A stretch of DNA of 5,149 nucleotides from an uncultured Cocleimonas sp. (GTDB lineage: Bacteria; Pseudomonadota; Gammaproteobacteria; Thiotrichales; Thiotrichaceae): the NCBI GenBank assembly GCA_938041705.1, contig CALISP010000297.1, forward strand, positions 1-5,149, read 5' to 3'. How positions within the stretch are numbered: position 1 is the first letter of the stretch; every line of letters begins with the position of its first letter. Positions 1 to 5,149 of the stretch are shown here, one piece after another. The notes beneath the pieces are model-generated. The model had not been told where the DNA came from, made no database searches, and saw only the letters and a list, made by a program, of their open reading frames with translations. A program made the position numbers and the translations under genes.

Positions 1-169
1 CTCACCTGAAGCTATGAAGCGCGAGATATGGCGAAACTATGATGTTGCTGATAGAGAGGATTTAGTAGCCCAGTTATTAGATAGAGGCATTTACGATCAA
101 GGGCAACGTGTATCAAAACAACCAGGACGTTGTTGTGCAAACGGATGCGAAGCTCCAGAAAAAATCTAA
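1..169 (+). CDS. 3' end of an unrecognised protein with a Cys-rich C-terminus (partial)
   Basis: An open frame enters from the left edge (codons begin at base 2) and ends with TAA at 167-169, giving 55 visible residues. The fragment is charged and looks helical (residues around REIWRNYD and DREDLVAQLLDRG), then ends in GRCCANGCEAPEKI. The CCxNGC pattern close to a C-terminus recalls short metal- or disulfide-type tails in several small uncharacterised families, but the match is too short to name one. An in-frame ATG lies at 14-16, which would give a 51-residue protein, but no Shine-Dalgarno sequence precedes it, so a longer gene cut by the window edge is more likely. The coding reading rests on the open frame and on the strong terminator 43 bases after the stop. 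I do not assign a function. Confidence 0.55.
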   Translation, partial: SPEAMKREIWRNYDVADREDLVAQLLDRGIYDQGQRVSKQPGRCCANGCEAPEKI

Positions 170-211
170 AAGGACACCCCCTACTTTTAATATATATCTT
201 TATATTTATGC

Positions 212-243
212 ATTAAAAAGGACGCTAATGCGTCCTTTTTAAT
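212..243. terminator. Bidirectional intrinsic terminator
   Basis: A perfect 14-bp inverted repeat has arms at 212-225 and 230-243 around a 4-base TAAT loop. The core arms are GGACGC and GCGTCC, flanked by five A on the left and five T on the right. Read on the plus strand it gives a stem with a T-run for the gene ending at 169. Read on the minus strand it has the same structure for the DoxX gene, whose stop is at 270-272. It lies between two convergent genes, the usual place for a shared terminator. Confidence 0.9.
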
Positions 244-269
244 TACTAATTTTCTATTTAGATTCAGTA

Positions 270-920
270 TTAATCAGTCGTATTATCTAAATCAAAAGGA
301 TCTGCCTTTGGATCAGTTGCAACGCGATTTGTTGTCGTTGTTACGCTAGAAGCAGCTATCTTCTTATCCAACTTACGGTGTAAGAACCAATCAACACTAA
401 AGAATCGTCCAGCACCCATAAAGAATAAAGTGAGTAACATTAAGAAATAAACCAATGCTTTGCTAAAAGAAGATCCGCTCATGTCAGTGTAACCGTGAGT
501 CGTCAATAAGCTCTTCATTGCTGAAATAACACTTTCACCATTAAGCGCAACAAATGCAGTTAGAAGAATCAACGCTAACAAAGGTAGTGAAACCCAACGC
601 ACCGCAAAACCAACTAACAATAAGAAAGCTCCAACGACTTCTAATAAACCTATTGACCAGCCAATTGTTGATGCAAGTTCTTCTGGAACAAATGGAACTT
701 GTGCTAGACCAGCAACGGTAGCTTCAAAAACCGGATTATCAAAGTTAAACCAAGTGAATGGATTAAACCAAATAAAATCAGCAGAGCTAAATAAACCTAA
801 CTTTGCACTTCCTGAGACCCATAATAATGGCGCAAGAAATAAACGAAGTAGTAATGGTGGTAAGAAATCTAGACCTCTGAGCCAACCGAAACTAAAAAAT
901 CCTAATAAAAACTTTGTCAT
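270..920 (-). CDS. DoxX-family integral membrane protein
   Basis: This is a 216-residue inner-membrane protein. Four hydrophobic segments are visible at about residues 20-38, 83-105, 109-126 and 154-172, the four-helix plan of the DoxX family. The first segment carries the LRLFLAPLLWVSGSAKL stretch typical of DoxX helix 1, and helix 4 runs into GAGRFFSVDWFLHR, close to the GxGRxSLDW signature at the family's C-terminal end. At 216 residues it is longer than the usual 130-160. The extra length is a loop between helices 1 and 2, a loop around residues 127-153, and a polar Thr/Asp-rich tail after about residue 183, probably cytoplasmic. The start is supported by AGGAG nine bases upstream (plus-strand 930-934). 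DoxX proteins are linked to membrane redox or thiosulfate/oxidative-stress functions in some organisms, but the role here cannot be read from sequence. The gene shares a strand with the DUF1127 gene upstream, but a hairpin and a candidate promoter lie between them, so it may be its own unit. Confidence 0.88.
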   Translation of the reverse strand: MTKFLLGFFSFGWLRGLDFLPPLLLRLFLAPLLWVSGSAKLGLFSSADFIWFNPFTWFNFDNPVFEATVAGLAQVPFVPEELASTIGWSIGLLEVVGAFLLLVGFAVRWVSLPLLALILLTAFVALNGESVISAMKSLLTTHGYTDMSGSSFSKALVYFLMLLTLFFMGAGRFFSVDWFLHRKLDKKIAASSVTTTTNRVATDPKADPFDLDNTTD

Positions 921-954
921 GAAGACACTCTCCTGGTGGGGGTTTAAGTTGTCT

Positions 955-983
955 ATTTGACGTCTTTAAGAGGAGTTTTGCAA
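955..983 (-). promoter_or_regulatory. Candidate sigma-70 promoter for the DoxX gene
   Basis: Read on the minus strand, TTGCAA (983-978) and TCAAAT (960-955) are separated by exactly 17 bases, with four of six matches to each consensus. It lies just downstream of the hairpin that follows the DUF1127 gene and would give a leader of roughly 30 bases containing the AGGAG site. The match is modest, so this is a candidate only. Confidence 0.35.
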
Positions 984-1005
984 GTTGAATTTATTTTTCT
1001 AAACA

Positions 1006-1038
1006 AAATGGTTTATATTAATTAAATATAAACCATTG
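1006..1038 (-). terminator. AT-rich hairpin between the DUF1127 and DoxX genes, possible terminator
   Basis: A perfect 12-bp inverted repeat has arms at 1007-1018 (AATGGTTTATAT) and 1026-1037 (ATATAAACCATT). A further T-A pair leaves a 5-base loop, and the centre contains the palindrome TTAATTAA. On the minus strand the right arm is followed by a T-rich stretch (ATTTTGTTT), as expected for an intrinsic terminator of the DUF1127 gene, whose stop is at 1054-1056. The stem has only three G-C pairs, weaker than the 212-243 terminator, so an operator or mRNA-stability element is an alternative. Confidence 0.5.
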
Positions 1039-1053
1039 ATATTTAGTATAAAT

Positions 1054-1311
1054 TTATTTCCAGAATGGCTTACTGTATTCTACTCTTGCTTGTTCTGCTG
1101 TGTAGCCAATGTCGGATAGCATTCTCTCATCTAACTTAGCTAAGTTTTTTCTTTGGCGTGAATTAGCGATCCAGATTTTCACTTGTTTAAAAAGACCCAT
1201 ATTTGATGCTTGAGTTTTTGGAAACGCTATAGACTTATCATTAATAGACAGGTTCTGTGAAAAGCTATTACTGTTGTTTTTAAAATTGCTTTGTTCTATA
1301 CAAATTGACAT
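1054..1311 (-). CDS. Small DUF1127-domain protein (YjiS-like)
   Basis: The C-terminal half, about residues 40-85, is a clear DUF1127 domain: a basic amphipathic stretch (SRQRKNLAKLDERMLSDIGY) followed by TAEQARVEYSKPFWK, with the family's L-x-x-L-D-x-x-x-L-x-D-I-G core. DUF1127 proteins are small, basic, mostly proteobacterial, and some act as RNA-associated regulators of phosphate, carbon or sRNA metabolism; none of that can be shown here. The first 37 residues are Ser/Asn-rich and look disordered. An internal Met at residue 38 (minus-strand ATG at 1200-1198) would give a 48-residue protein, the usual DUF1127 size. Neither start has a good Shine-Dalgarno sequence; the upstream one has only GAG about nine bases away. 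The long form is given because its frame is open and N-terminal extensions of this kind occur in the family, but the start is uncertain. Confidence 0.85.
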   Translation of the reverse strand: MSICIEQSNFKNNSNSFSQNLSINDKSIAFPKTQASNMGLFKQVKIWIANSRQRKNLAKLDERMLSDIGYTAEQARVEYSKPFWK

Positions 1312-1643
1312 AACATGCTCGTATTAAAGTAATGTTGTTAAATTGTTGTAATAAAAACTGAAGGCCTTGTGCTTTACTTGTTAAGAGATGCAGCTTTCAA
1401 GACCTCCATAAAGAGATTAAATTATCTTCACCTCTTTTCTGATTTACCCCCTTACAGGCTTATCATGGGTTTATTTAACGCCTATGCTTTAGAACTATCC
1501 AATCGTATTATCAAAACCTAGCTATCAGGAATCCCGATTGTCCATTATTTGAAATAATGACATCATAGAAAAATATTCAGATTTGTAAGATTTTTTAAGA
1601 CATTCAAAAAGTATCCCAATCAATCATAGAAAAGGTATCAATA
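1312..1643. other. 332-base divergent intergenic region
   Basis: The gap separates the minus-strand DUF1127 gene from the plus-strand LysR gene, so it should hold promoters for both. I see a LysR-box-like palindrome at 1543-1559 near the LysR side, but no convincing promoter on the DUF1127 side. Only very short open frames occur, for example an 18-codon one starting at ATG 1465 with no ribosome binding site. No tRNA, convincing riboswitch fold or mobile-element end was recognised. The stretch from about 1370 to 1530 remains unexplained. Confidence 0.6.
1543..1559. promoter_or_regulatory. Putative LysR-type operator (T-N11-A palindrome)
   Basis: CATTATTTGAAATAATG is a perfect palindrome with 8-base arms around a single central G (1551). 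It contains the symmetric T-N11-A form of LysR boxes (T1545, A1557). It lies 84 bases upstream of the LysR start codon. A poor promoter-like pair, TTGTCC (1538-1543) and CATCAT (1561-1566) with a 17-base spacer, would place it between -35 and -10, which would fit autorepression. Binding by the adjacent regulator is inferred. Confidence 0.5.
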
Positions 1644-2528
1644 ATGGAACTCTATCAATTAAGAACCTTTGTAACAGTAGCGGATACTGGAAACTTAACC
1701 CAAGCTGCTGAACGTTTATTTACGAGTCAACCTGCTGTAAGTGCTCACATTAAGGCACTGGAAGAACAATTAGAGATAAAACTATTCGACAGAACTCCAA
1801 AAGGAATGCGATTGACAGATAATGGCTTTGTCTTGAGAGAAAAAGCACAGTTGGTTCTTAATGCCAGTAATGATTTAACTTTAAAAGCGCAAACCTTACA
1901 GGGCGTTCTCACAGGACAAGCAAAGATAGGTTTAAACACTGATGCTGAATACTTGATGCTTGCCAAGTGGCATCAACGCTTAATTTCGCAATATACCAAT
2001 CTAAAAATTCAATTAACTCAGGGCAGTAGTTCTGAATTAGTTAAAAAAGTGAGCTCAGGTCAATTAGATGTATGCTTTTTTTCTGGCGATAGCGAACTTG
2101 AGGAAATTGGCTACAAAGAATTATTTACTACAAAGGCTGTTTTAGCTGGTGCGCCTAAATGGGAAGAACAACTCAATAGCGCAGGAAGAAAAGAGCTAAG
2201 AGAACTCCCATGGATTTATCCCGAACCATTATGTATTTATCATCGTTTTATCAATCGTGTTTTCGAAGATACTAAGCAGAAGCCTATTTGGGTAACATCC
2301 AGTGCTACAGAAGATTCAACCATTGCACTCATAAGATCTGGCGTAGGCATAGCATTTATACGTGATGATGAAGCAGCGACTTTATTAGAAAAAGGTGAAA
2401 TTGTAGTTTATCCAAATAAGTCTTTTTCATTACCTCTACGTATTGCATATTTGAAATCACGCGAGGAGGATCCAGTTGTCAAAGCCTTATTAAATGTCAT
2501 TACGAACCTATTTAAAGGTCAATCCTGA
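1644..2528 (+). CDS. LysR-type transcriptional regulator
   Basis: A 294-residue protein, the standard LysR length. Residues 1-60 form the winged helix-turn-helix: MELYQLRTFVTVADTGNLTQAAERL, then the recognition-helix region SQPAVSAHIKALEEQLEIKLFDRT, then GMRLTDNG. A linker helix spans about residues 61-88, and the periplasmic-binding-protein-like effector domain about 91-290. The latter includes LDVCFFSGD and a late SGVGIAFI segment, which corresponds to the G-x-G-I-A/G motif of the second lobe. AAGG at 1632-1635 lies eight bases before the ATG and supports the start. The effector is not predictable, but the gene stands directly before an oxidoreductase/Rieske block on the same strand, so control of that block by an aromatic or acidic inducer is the likely role. 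The arrangement is codirectional rather than the more common divergent one. A palindromic LysR-box candidate upstream (1543-1559) suggests autoregulation. No terminator is seen after its stop. Confidence 0.95.
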   Translation: MELYQLRTFVTVADTGNLTQAAERLFTSQPAVSAHIKALEEQLEIKLFDRTPKGMRLTDNGFVLREKAQLVLNASNDLTLKAQTLQGVLTGQAKIGLNTDAEYLMLAKWHQRLISQYTNLKIQLTQGSSSELVKKVSSGQLDVCFFSGDSELEEIGYKELFTTKAVLAGAPKWEEQLNSAGRKELRELPWIYPEPLCIYHRFINRVFEDTKQKPIWVTSSATEDSTIALIRSGVGIAFIRDDEAATLLEKGEIVVYPNKSFSLPLRIAYLKSREEDPVVKALLNVITNLFKGQS

Positions 2529-2580
2529 AAATATATTAGTAAAGTAGAAGGACAAGTGCTCTCATAAAAACTCTGACTTA

Positions 2581-2609
2581 TTGGTATTTCGCACTACACT
2601 AAGTAAAAT
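2581..2609 (+). promoter_or_regulatory. Candidate sigma-70 promoter for the dehydrogenase-GFA genes
   Basis: TTGGTA (2581-2586) and TAAAAT (2604-2609) are separated by 17 bases, matching four and five of six consensus positions. Transcription would begin near 2616 and leave a leader of about 47 bases with AGGAG at 2649-2653. The leader contains a 10-bp palindrome, TATAGCTATA (2624-2633). The position in the 134-base gap after the LysR gene fits a start of the catabolic genes. Confidence 0.5.
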
Positions 2610-2662
2610 CAGACAGATAACACTATAGCTATATTCATTTAACAATTTAGGAGTAAACAAGA

Positions 2663-3550
2663 ATGTCTCAAAAAAATATAACCTTTCTAGGCTTAGGTAC
2701 AATGGGTTATCCCATGGCAGGCTTTCTTGCGAAGAACGCAGAATATAATGTAACAGTATTTAATCGCACCACAGCAAAAGCTGAAAAATGGGCGGAAGAA
2801 TACTCTGATGGCAATAATGGTAGCTTTGCCGAGACTATCGAGGAAGCTGTAGCAAATGCAGATGTTGTGGTCAGCTGTGCTGGTAATGATAATGATGTGC
2901 GCGAAATTTATGCCAAGGTTTTTAGTACGGCAAAAGCAGGGACATTATTAATTGATCATACGACTACCTCAGCTACAGTTGCTCGTGAATTGTATGCACA
3001 AGCAAAAGAATTAGGTATGGAATTTTTAGATGCACCAGTTTCAGGCGGACAAGCTGGAGCGGAAGGTGGTGTCTTAACCATTATGGTTGGCGGCGATCAA
3101 AGTACCTTCGACCAGTGCTTAGATCTAATGAACTCGTATGCTAAAGCAACAACATTAGTGGGTGAATCAGGTAAGGGCCAAGTCCTAAAAATGGTTAACC
3201 AGCTATGTATAGCAGGTCTATTAGAAGGTTTATCAGAAGCATGGCGTTTAGCTAAAGCATCAGATATTGATCCTGACATGATGCTAAATGTTTTACAGCA
3301 TGGCGCTGCAGGCTCATGGCAGATGGTCAATCGTACCAAAACAGCGATGAATAATGATTTTGACCTAGGCTTTGCTATCGATTGGATGCGTAAAGACCTT
3401 GCTATTTGTTTTGATGAAGCTAAAACCTTAGGCATAGATTTACCAACTGCAAAACAAGTTGATGTAAAATACGCTGATCTACAAAAACGAGGTTATTCAA
3501 GAGCAGATACTTCTGTTTTATTTAAACAGTTTGATGATGAAAGCAGATGA
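2663..3550 (+). CDS. 3-hydroxyisobutyrate dehydrogenase-family NAD(P)-dependent oxidoreductase
   Basis: A 295-residue beta-hydroxyacid dehydrogenase of normal family length. The N-terminal Rossmann fold shows the dinucleotide motif GLGTMGYPMAGFLA (residues 10-23). Strand 2 ends in FNRT (33-36); Asn-Arg rather than Asp here usually means NADP preference in this family. The substrate-binding motif DAPVSGG is at 123-129. The catalytic helix GKGQVLKMVNQ (170-180) carries the expected general-acid Lys176 and Asn179, and the C-terminal all-helical domain has the conserved KDL at 244-246. Characterised relatives interconvert 3-hydroxyacids and the matching semialdehydes (3-hydroxyisobutyrate, tartronate semialdehyde, sulfolactaldehyde, succinic semialdehyde); the substrate here is not readable. 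AGGAG nine bases upstream of the ATG supports the start. Its stop overlaps the GFA gene start as ATGA (3547-3550), so the two are translationally coupled. The preceding LysR gene and the following Rieske gene suggest a catabolic role. Confidence 0.92.
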   Translation: MSQKNITFLGLGTMGYPMAGFLAKNAEYNVTVFNRTTAKAEKWAEEYSDGNNGSFAETIEEAVANADVVVSCAGNDNDVREIYAKVFSTAKAGTLLIDHTTTSATVARELYAQAKELGMEFLDAPVSGGQAGAEGGVLTIMVGGDQSTFDQCLDLMNSYAKATTLVGESGKGQVLKMVNQLCIAGLLEGLSEAWRLAKASDIDPDMMLNVLQHGAAGSWQMVNRTKTAMNNDFDLGFAIDWMRKDLAICFDEAKTLGIDLPTAKQVDVKYADLQKRGYSRADTSVLFKQFDDESR

Positions 3551-3903
3551 TCAAATATAACGGCAGTTGTCACTGTGGCAACGTTAGTTTTCAGTTTAAG
3601 CATGACGAAATAAAATCAGGTTTACGTTGTAACTGTTCGATTTGCGCCCGTAAGGGCGCAATAATGACAGATTTTGTTATTCCACCTGATAAATTGCAGT
3701 ACCAATTAAAAGAAGAAAATAGTCTTGGCCTATATGAGTTCGATACCAAAGTAGCTCATCATTATTTTTGTAAAAACTGTGGGATATTTCCTTTTCTGCA
3801 GACCATGAGAATGCCTGAGCATTATCGAATTAATCTAGGATGTATAGACGGTCTTGAAACAGATGAGCTTGAAGTGAGTGTATTTGATGGCAAAAGTTTG
3901 TAA
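3547..3903 (+). CDS. GFA/CENP-V-domain zinc protein (glutathione-adduct family)
   Basis: A 118-residue cytoplasmic protein that is essentially one GFA domain. The ordered cysteine motifs are all present: GSCHCGNVSF (Cys8, Cys10), CNCSICARKGA (Cys28, Cys30, Cys33) and FCKNCGIFPF (Cys75, Cys78). By comparison with the characterised Gfa protein of Paracoccus, Cys8/10/75/78 would hold the structural zinc and Cys28/30/33 the second zinc near the proposed glutathione site. The family was named for speeding formation of S-hydroxymethylglutathione from formaldehyde, but that activity has been questioned and most members are uncharacterised. This member is shorter than Paracoccus Gfa and may act on another thiol adduct. 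The start codon lies inside the end of the dehydrogenase gene (ATGA overlap) with only a weak GAAAG-type site before it, so translation probably depends on coupling. No clear terminator follows the stop. Confidence 0.9.
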   Translation: MIKYNGSCHCGNVSFQFKHDEIKSGLRCNCSICARKGAIMTDFVIPPDKLQYQLKEENSLGLYEFDTKVAHHYFCKNCGIFPFLQTMRMPEHYRINLGCIDGLETDELEVSVFDGKSL

Positions 3904-4025
3904 GAAACTGGTAAATGCATCAAACAGACCAAAACAAAATAATGGTTATATTTTACGTTATAAGCAATTTTAAATCATTACTTTTGCGATTTCGTTAATT
4001 TGAATTGTAAATAGTACTTATTTCA

Positions 4026-4031
4026 TATAAT
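4026..4031 (+). promoter_or_regulatory. Candidate -10 element for the Rieske oxygenase gene
   Basis: A perfect TATAAT lies at 4026-4031, 43 bases before the ATG. No -35 hexamer sits at standard spacing: the best is TTGTAA (4005-4010), only 15 bases away. A good -10 with a poor -35 is the pattern of an activator-dependent promoter, which would suit LysR control. The region is so AT-rich that a chance TATAAT is possible. Because no terminator is seen after the GFA gene, readthrough from upstream may also supply transcript. Confidence 0.4.
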
Positions 4032-4073
4032 AATAAGGGATCAATATAAGCTATTCAATCTAGAGGCTATAAA

Positions 4074-5149
4074 ATGGCTGAAACAACGATTCAAGACAAA
4101 ACAAACTTTTCTGCCTTTTGTGGTTATCATCAAACGTGGGAAGGTAGTTCTCTTGATGAGTTAACTCAAACTGATACAAATACGCCTTGTGGTGAATATC
4201 TTCGTCGTTATTGGCATCCCATTCATATCACTAGTGAATTGGCTGACAAACCCAAATTAATCAAAATAATGGGAGAGGAATTAGTCCTCTTCCAAGACAA
4301 ATCTGGACAATATGGCTTAGTACATAAAAAATGCCCGCATCGCAGGGCGTCATTAGAATATGGACGTTGTGAGGATAAAGGAATTAGCTGTTGTTATCAT
4401 GGTTGGAAATTTGATATCGATGGCACTATTTTAGAAATTCCTGGAGAGGAAGACACAGAAGCTGGAATTCGTGTTAAACAAAATTTACGTTTAGGCGCCT
4501 ATCCAGTCAAAGAGCTCAAAGGACTATTGTTTGCTTACCTTGGCCCTGCAGAAGAAACTCCTGAATTTCCATTTTATGACACATTTGACATTCCTGACAT
4601 GGTAATGACACCCTATGCTGCGCCTTTTGCATGTAATTGGATTCAAGTGTTAGATGCAATCGTAGATCCCGTTCATACAGCTTTTCTACATCAATCACAA
4701 TTCTCTGAAGGCTTTGGTAAACTAGGATTTATCAAATTCTATAACCTTGAAAAGCAACGTATTCTAGGTACAGCATCTCGTCGAGTCGGAGATAATATCT
4801 GGGTACGTGTGAATGAATTAATTTTACCAAATTTCACCCAAGCGGGTGCAGCCTTTGCAGCTGATGGCACAAAAGAAAGATACTTTGGACGAAGTGCCTT
4901 CACACGCTGGGTAGTCCCAGTAGATAATGAAAACTGTATTGCTTTTGCATGGGGTAATTTTGGCGAGCGAGGTGACCCGCTCAAATACAACACGCCTGAA
5001 GGGATGCAAATGATCGAACAAGGTGAAATTGTAGACCGTAGTTACGCAGAAAAACAAGCAAGTCCTGGGGATGTTGAGGCAGTCGAAGGTATGGGAAGTA
5101 TCTCTGATCACACCAAAGAGAATCTAGTCCAAGGAGATAAAGGTGTAGC
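4074..5149 (+). CDS. Rieske non-heme iron oxygenase alpha subunit, phthalate 4,5-dioxygenase-like (3' end cut)
   Basis: 358 codons are visible before the right edge; the frame is still open. An N-terminal region with TPCGEYLRRYWHPI (about 37-50) is typical of the phthalate dioxygenase branch (usual form TPMGELLRRYWxPV). The Rieske [2Fe-2S] site is complete: Cys87-Pro-His89, 16 residues, then Cys106-x-x-His109 in CCYHGWKFDIDG. The mononuclear iron site is DPVHTAFLH, with Asp198, His201 and His206 in the spacing of naphthalene dioxygenase; Asp355 in QGDKGV is the likely carboxylate ligand by analogy with the family's LGTSD segment. Such enzymes are homo-oligomers fed by a separate reductase and catalyse dihydroxylation, monohydroxylation or O-/N-demethylation; the substrate cannot be told. 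AGAGG (4062-4066) seven bases before the ATG supports the start. About 60-90 residues are probably missing if the length is normal. The LysR, dehydrogenase and GFA genes upstream share its strand. Confidence 0.94.
   Translation, partial: MAETTIQDKTNFSAFCGYHQTWEGSSLDELTQTDTNTPCGEYLRRYWHPIHITSELADKPKLIKIMGEELVLFQDKSGQYGLVHKKCPHRRASLEYGRCEDKGISCCYHGWKFDIDGTILEIPGEEDTEAGIRVKQNLRLGAYPVKELKGLLFAYLGPAEETPEFPFYDTFDIPDMVMTPYAAPFACNWIQVLDAIVDPVHTAFLHQSQFSEGFGKLGFIKFYNLEKQRILGTASRRVGDNIWVRVNELILPNFTQAGAAFAADGTKERYFGRSAFTRWVVPVDNENCIAFAWGNFGERGDPLKYNTPEGMQMIEQGEIVDRSYAEKQASPGDVEAVEGMGSISDHTKENLVQGDKGV

Noticed and set aside
754..960. Plus-strand open frame of 68 codons
   Set aside because: It lies mostly antisense to the DoxX gene, has no ribosome site, and its Asn/Lys-rich product resembles no family; the DoxX reading is far stronger.
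1465..1521. 18-codon plus-strand frame upstream of the LysR gene, a possible leader peptide
   Set aside because: No ribosome site, no following attenuator hairpin, and the length is within chance expectation.
1500..1540. Inverted repeat CAATCG / CGATTG with a 29-base spacer
   Set aside because: Only six bases per arm with a long loop; expected by chance in a gap of this size.
1745..1966. Minus-strand open frame of 73 codons
   Set aside because: It is fully inside the LysR gene on the opposite strand, over the conserved helix-turn-helix and linker coding region; a shadow frame.
3097..3435. Minus-strand open frame of 112 codons
   Set aside because: It is antisense to the catalytic half of the dehydrogenase, which has clear family motifs; the antisense product has no recognisable domain.
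3933..3955. Similarity of AAACAAAAT...TGGTT...ATATT at 3933-3955 to the left part of the hairpin at 1001-1020
   Set aside because: The match needs gaps and is AT-rich; the second copy lacks the inverted partner arm, so a shared repeat family is not supported.
3946..3963. Possible terminator after the GFA gene (TTATA / TATAA)
   Set aside because: A 5-bp all-AT stem with no following T-run is too weak to call.
4516..5111. Three minus-strand open frames (4516-4698, 4739-4993, 4824-5111)
   Set aside because: All are antisense to the Rieske oxygenase, whose plus-strand frame is open throughout with complete metal-binding motifs.

Overview
The window is AT-rich, with short intergenic spaces and AT-rich upstream regions. 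The gene families (LysR regulator, GFA-domain protein, phthalate-type Rieske oxygenase, DUF1127, DoxX) point to a proteobacterium, most likely a low-GC marine gammaproteobacterium of the Colwellia/Alteromonadales or Cycloclasticus type. That placement is inferred from composition and family content only; nothing in the window fixes the taxon.

Layout. Positions 1-169 carry the 3' end of an unrecognised plus-strand gene ending in a Cys-rich tail. A strong hairpin at 212-243 with A-runs before and T-runs after it can terminate transcription from both sides. On the minus strand lie a DoxX-family membrane protein (270-920) and, upstream of it, a small DUF1127 protein (1054-1311). A second AT-rich hairpin (1006-1038) sits between them. 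A 332-base gap (1312-1643) separates these genes from a plus-strand block that fills the rest of the window: a LysR-type regulator (1644-2528), a 3-hydroxyisobutyrate dehydrogenase-family oxidoreductase (2663-3550), a GFA/CENP-V-domain zinc protein (3547-3903, overlapping the previous gene by 4 bases) and a phthalate 4,5-dioxygenase-like Rieske oxygenase alpha subunit (4074 to beyond the right edge).

How the genes may work together. The plus-strand block looks like a small catabolic cluster. The Rieske oxygenase would open the attack on an aromatic or methyl-bearing substrate using electrons from a reductase not seen here. The beta-hydroxyacid dehydrogenase would oxidise or reduce a hydroxy/aldehyde acid. 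The GFA protein could handle a glutathione adduct, conceivably of formaldehyde if the Rieske enzyme is a demethylase. The LysR protein at the head of the block is the obvious candidate regulator, and a near-perfect palindrome of LysR-box form lies about 85 bases upstream of its own start. Function of the block as a unit, and the substrate, are inference. No mobile element, CRISPR array, tRNA or rRNA was seen.
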